From Firmicutes bacterium UBA1535 (GTDB lineage Bacteria; Bacillota; Clostridia; Tissierellales; Sedimentibacteraceae), in assembly GCA_002323775.1 (NCBI GenBank), contig DCPV01000121.1:1-6993 (forward strand): 6,993 bases of DNA, given 5' to 3'. Below the pieces are notes generated by a model, which was not told where the DNA came from, did not search any database, and saw only the letters and a program-made list of their open reading frames with translations. The position numbers and the translations under genes were made by a program. Shown one piece after another: positions 6,594 through 6,993 of the stretch (positions within the stretch are counted from its first letter, which is position 1; each line of letters starts with the position of its first letter).

Positions 6594-6734
6594 TTATCCC
6601 TCCTTGTTTTCGGTATACTTTTCATTTTTAAATATTTCACAAGTACATATTTTATCCGTGTTTCCATCAGCTATAGATTGACCTAATTTAACAAGTGCTA
6701 TCACTCTTTCATCTGAAATAGAGTAAGTGTTCAT
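6594..6734 (-). CDS. 46-aa ORF ahead of merA, possible remnant of an ArsR-type regulator
   Basis: ATG at 6732-6734 with a perfect AGGAGGT (6741-6747) 6 nt upstream; its stop (6594-6596) lies in the merA ribosome binding region, 1 nt before the merA ATG, so translation into merA is probably coupled. The protein starts MNTYSISDERVIALVKLGQ and contains SIADGNTDKICTCEIF. Residues 8-29 line up by eye with the first helices of ArsR/SmtB repressors (DE-V--L--L---LAD--R--I), and CTCEI resembles the C-V-C-E metal motif on their recognition helix, but the intervening residues are missing and no DNA-binding helix follows. I read it as either a degraded ArsR fragment or a short leader ORF; neither is proven. 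It also shares its frame with the upstream ATPase fragment, so it could be translated as that protein's tail. Confidence 0.45.
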   Translation of the reverse strand: MNTYSISDERVIALVKLGQSIADGNTDKICTCEIFKNEKYTENKEG

Positions 6735-6993
6735 TATATAACCTCCTCGTCTTTGCATCACATTAAAAGAAGAATGTACAGCTTCATCTGCAATAACAAT
6801 ATAACCTGCATACTTGTTATCAATTCCAACGTGCACAACAGTTCCAACAACTTCACTTTCATCGTAGGCCATATTTAACTTTTTCATAAGTTTAATATTC
6901 CCTACTGCAACCTTTTTTCCATCCACTGTTGCAATAACTCCATGCCCTGATATCTCTTCTGTATCTGAAATACGTCCATTGTCAATTTCCTTG
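6594..6993 (-). pseudogene. Heavy-metal P-type ATPase fragment, C-terminally truncated
   Basis: The frame enters from the right edge and is clearly a P1B-type (CadA/CopA-like) metal-transporting ATPase in its nucleotide-binding domain: EISGHGVIATVDGKKVAVGN with the GHG motif, IKLMKKL, then VVGTVVHVGIDNKYAGYIV and IADEAV. Family likeness stops at about 6777, exactly where the P-domain should begin with IADE-K--S-KAI. The frame stays open but the residues no longer fit, and it ends at 6594. The hinge GDGxNDxPAL and the last two transmembrane helices are absent, so this copy cannot pump metal. The N-terminal half, with the phosphorylation DKTGT, would lie to the right of the window. The remaining 3' part of the frame coincides with the 46-aa ORF. 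The metal once carried (Cd/Zn/Pb or Cu) cannot be told from this piece. Confidence 0.75.

Noticed and set aside
6760..6777. ACATT-N8-AATGT inverted repeat as an ArsR or MerR operator
   Set aside because: Only 5-bp arms in AT-rich DNA that partly overlaps ATPase coding sequence, and no well-spaced promoter was found around it.
6594..6926. A complete 110-aa protein starting at the GTG at 6926
   Set aside because: The ATPase reading continues upstream of that GTG to the window edge (EISGHGV…), so it is an internal codon.

Overview
The window is AT-rich, and every supported gene lies on the minus strand, so transcription runs from high to low coordinates. The strong AGGAGG-type ribosome binding sites, the GTG and TTG starts, the rho-independent terminators and the protein families all point to a low-GC Firmicute, most likely a clostridial anaerobe. 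The gene content looks like part of an integrative conjugative element or similar mobile island carrying mercury-resistance cargo. No integrase, relaxase or element end is visible, so the mobile-element assignment is inferred from the accessory gene families.

Right part, read first in transcription order (6993 to about 4523): a metal-transport P-type ATPase enters from the right edge and breaks off in its ATP-binding domain. It is followed by a 46-residue ORF, a mercuric reductase gene (merA) and a CopZ-like Zn/[2Fe-2S] cysteine-rich protein, tightly packed as one metal-resistance operon. merA carries two in-frame TAA codons (5417-5419 and 5330-5332), while its frame stays open and family-like up to the hallmark Cys-Cys tail at 5183. 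It is therefore probably a recent pseudogene. A strong hairpin terminator (4520-4572) closes this block.

Middle (4483 to 475): a packed operon of mobile-element accessory genes. In order these are an unrecognised 229-aa protein with a five-cysteine cluster, a 556-aa ArdA-like protein, a DUF4314 protein, a 339-aa ArdA-like protein and an 87-aa helical protein. Two junctions are overlapping genes in which the end of one gene encodes a Met-Gly-Gly-Met tail whose codons are also the ribosome binding site of the next gene. The two ArdA-like proteins share a related module and are plausible anti-restriction (anti-defence) factors of the element.

Left part (474 to 1): two tandem hairpin terminators, then a winged-helix DNA-binding protein that starts with GTG and runs off the left edge.

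No rRNA, tRNA, CRISPR array, insertion sequence or plus-strand gene could be supported. The longest stretch without a gene is 299-474, which holds the two terminators and the HTH gene's ribosome binding site.
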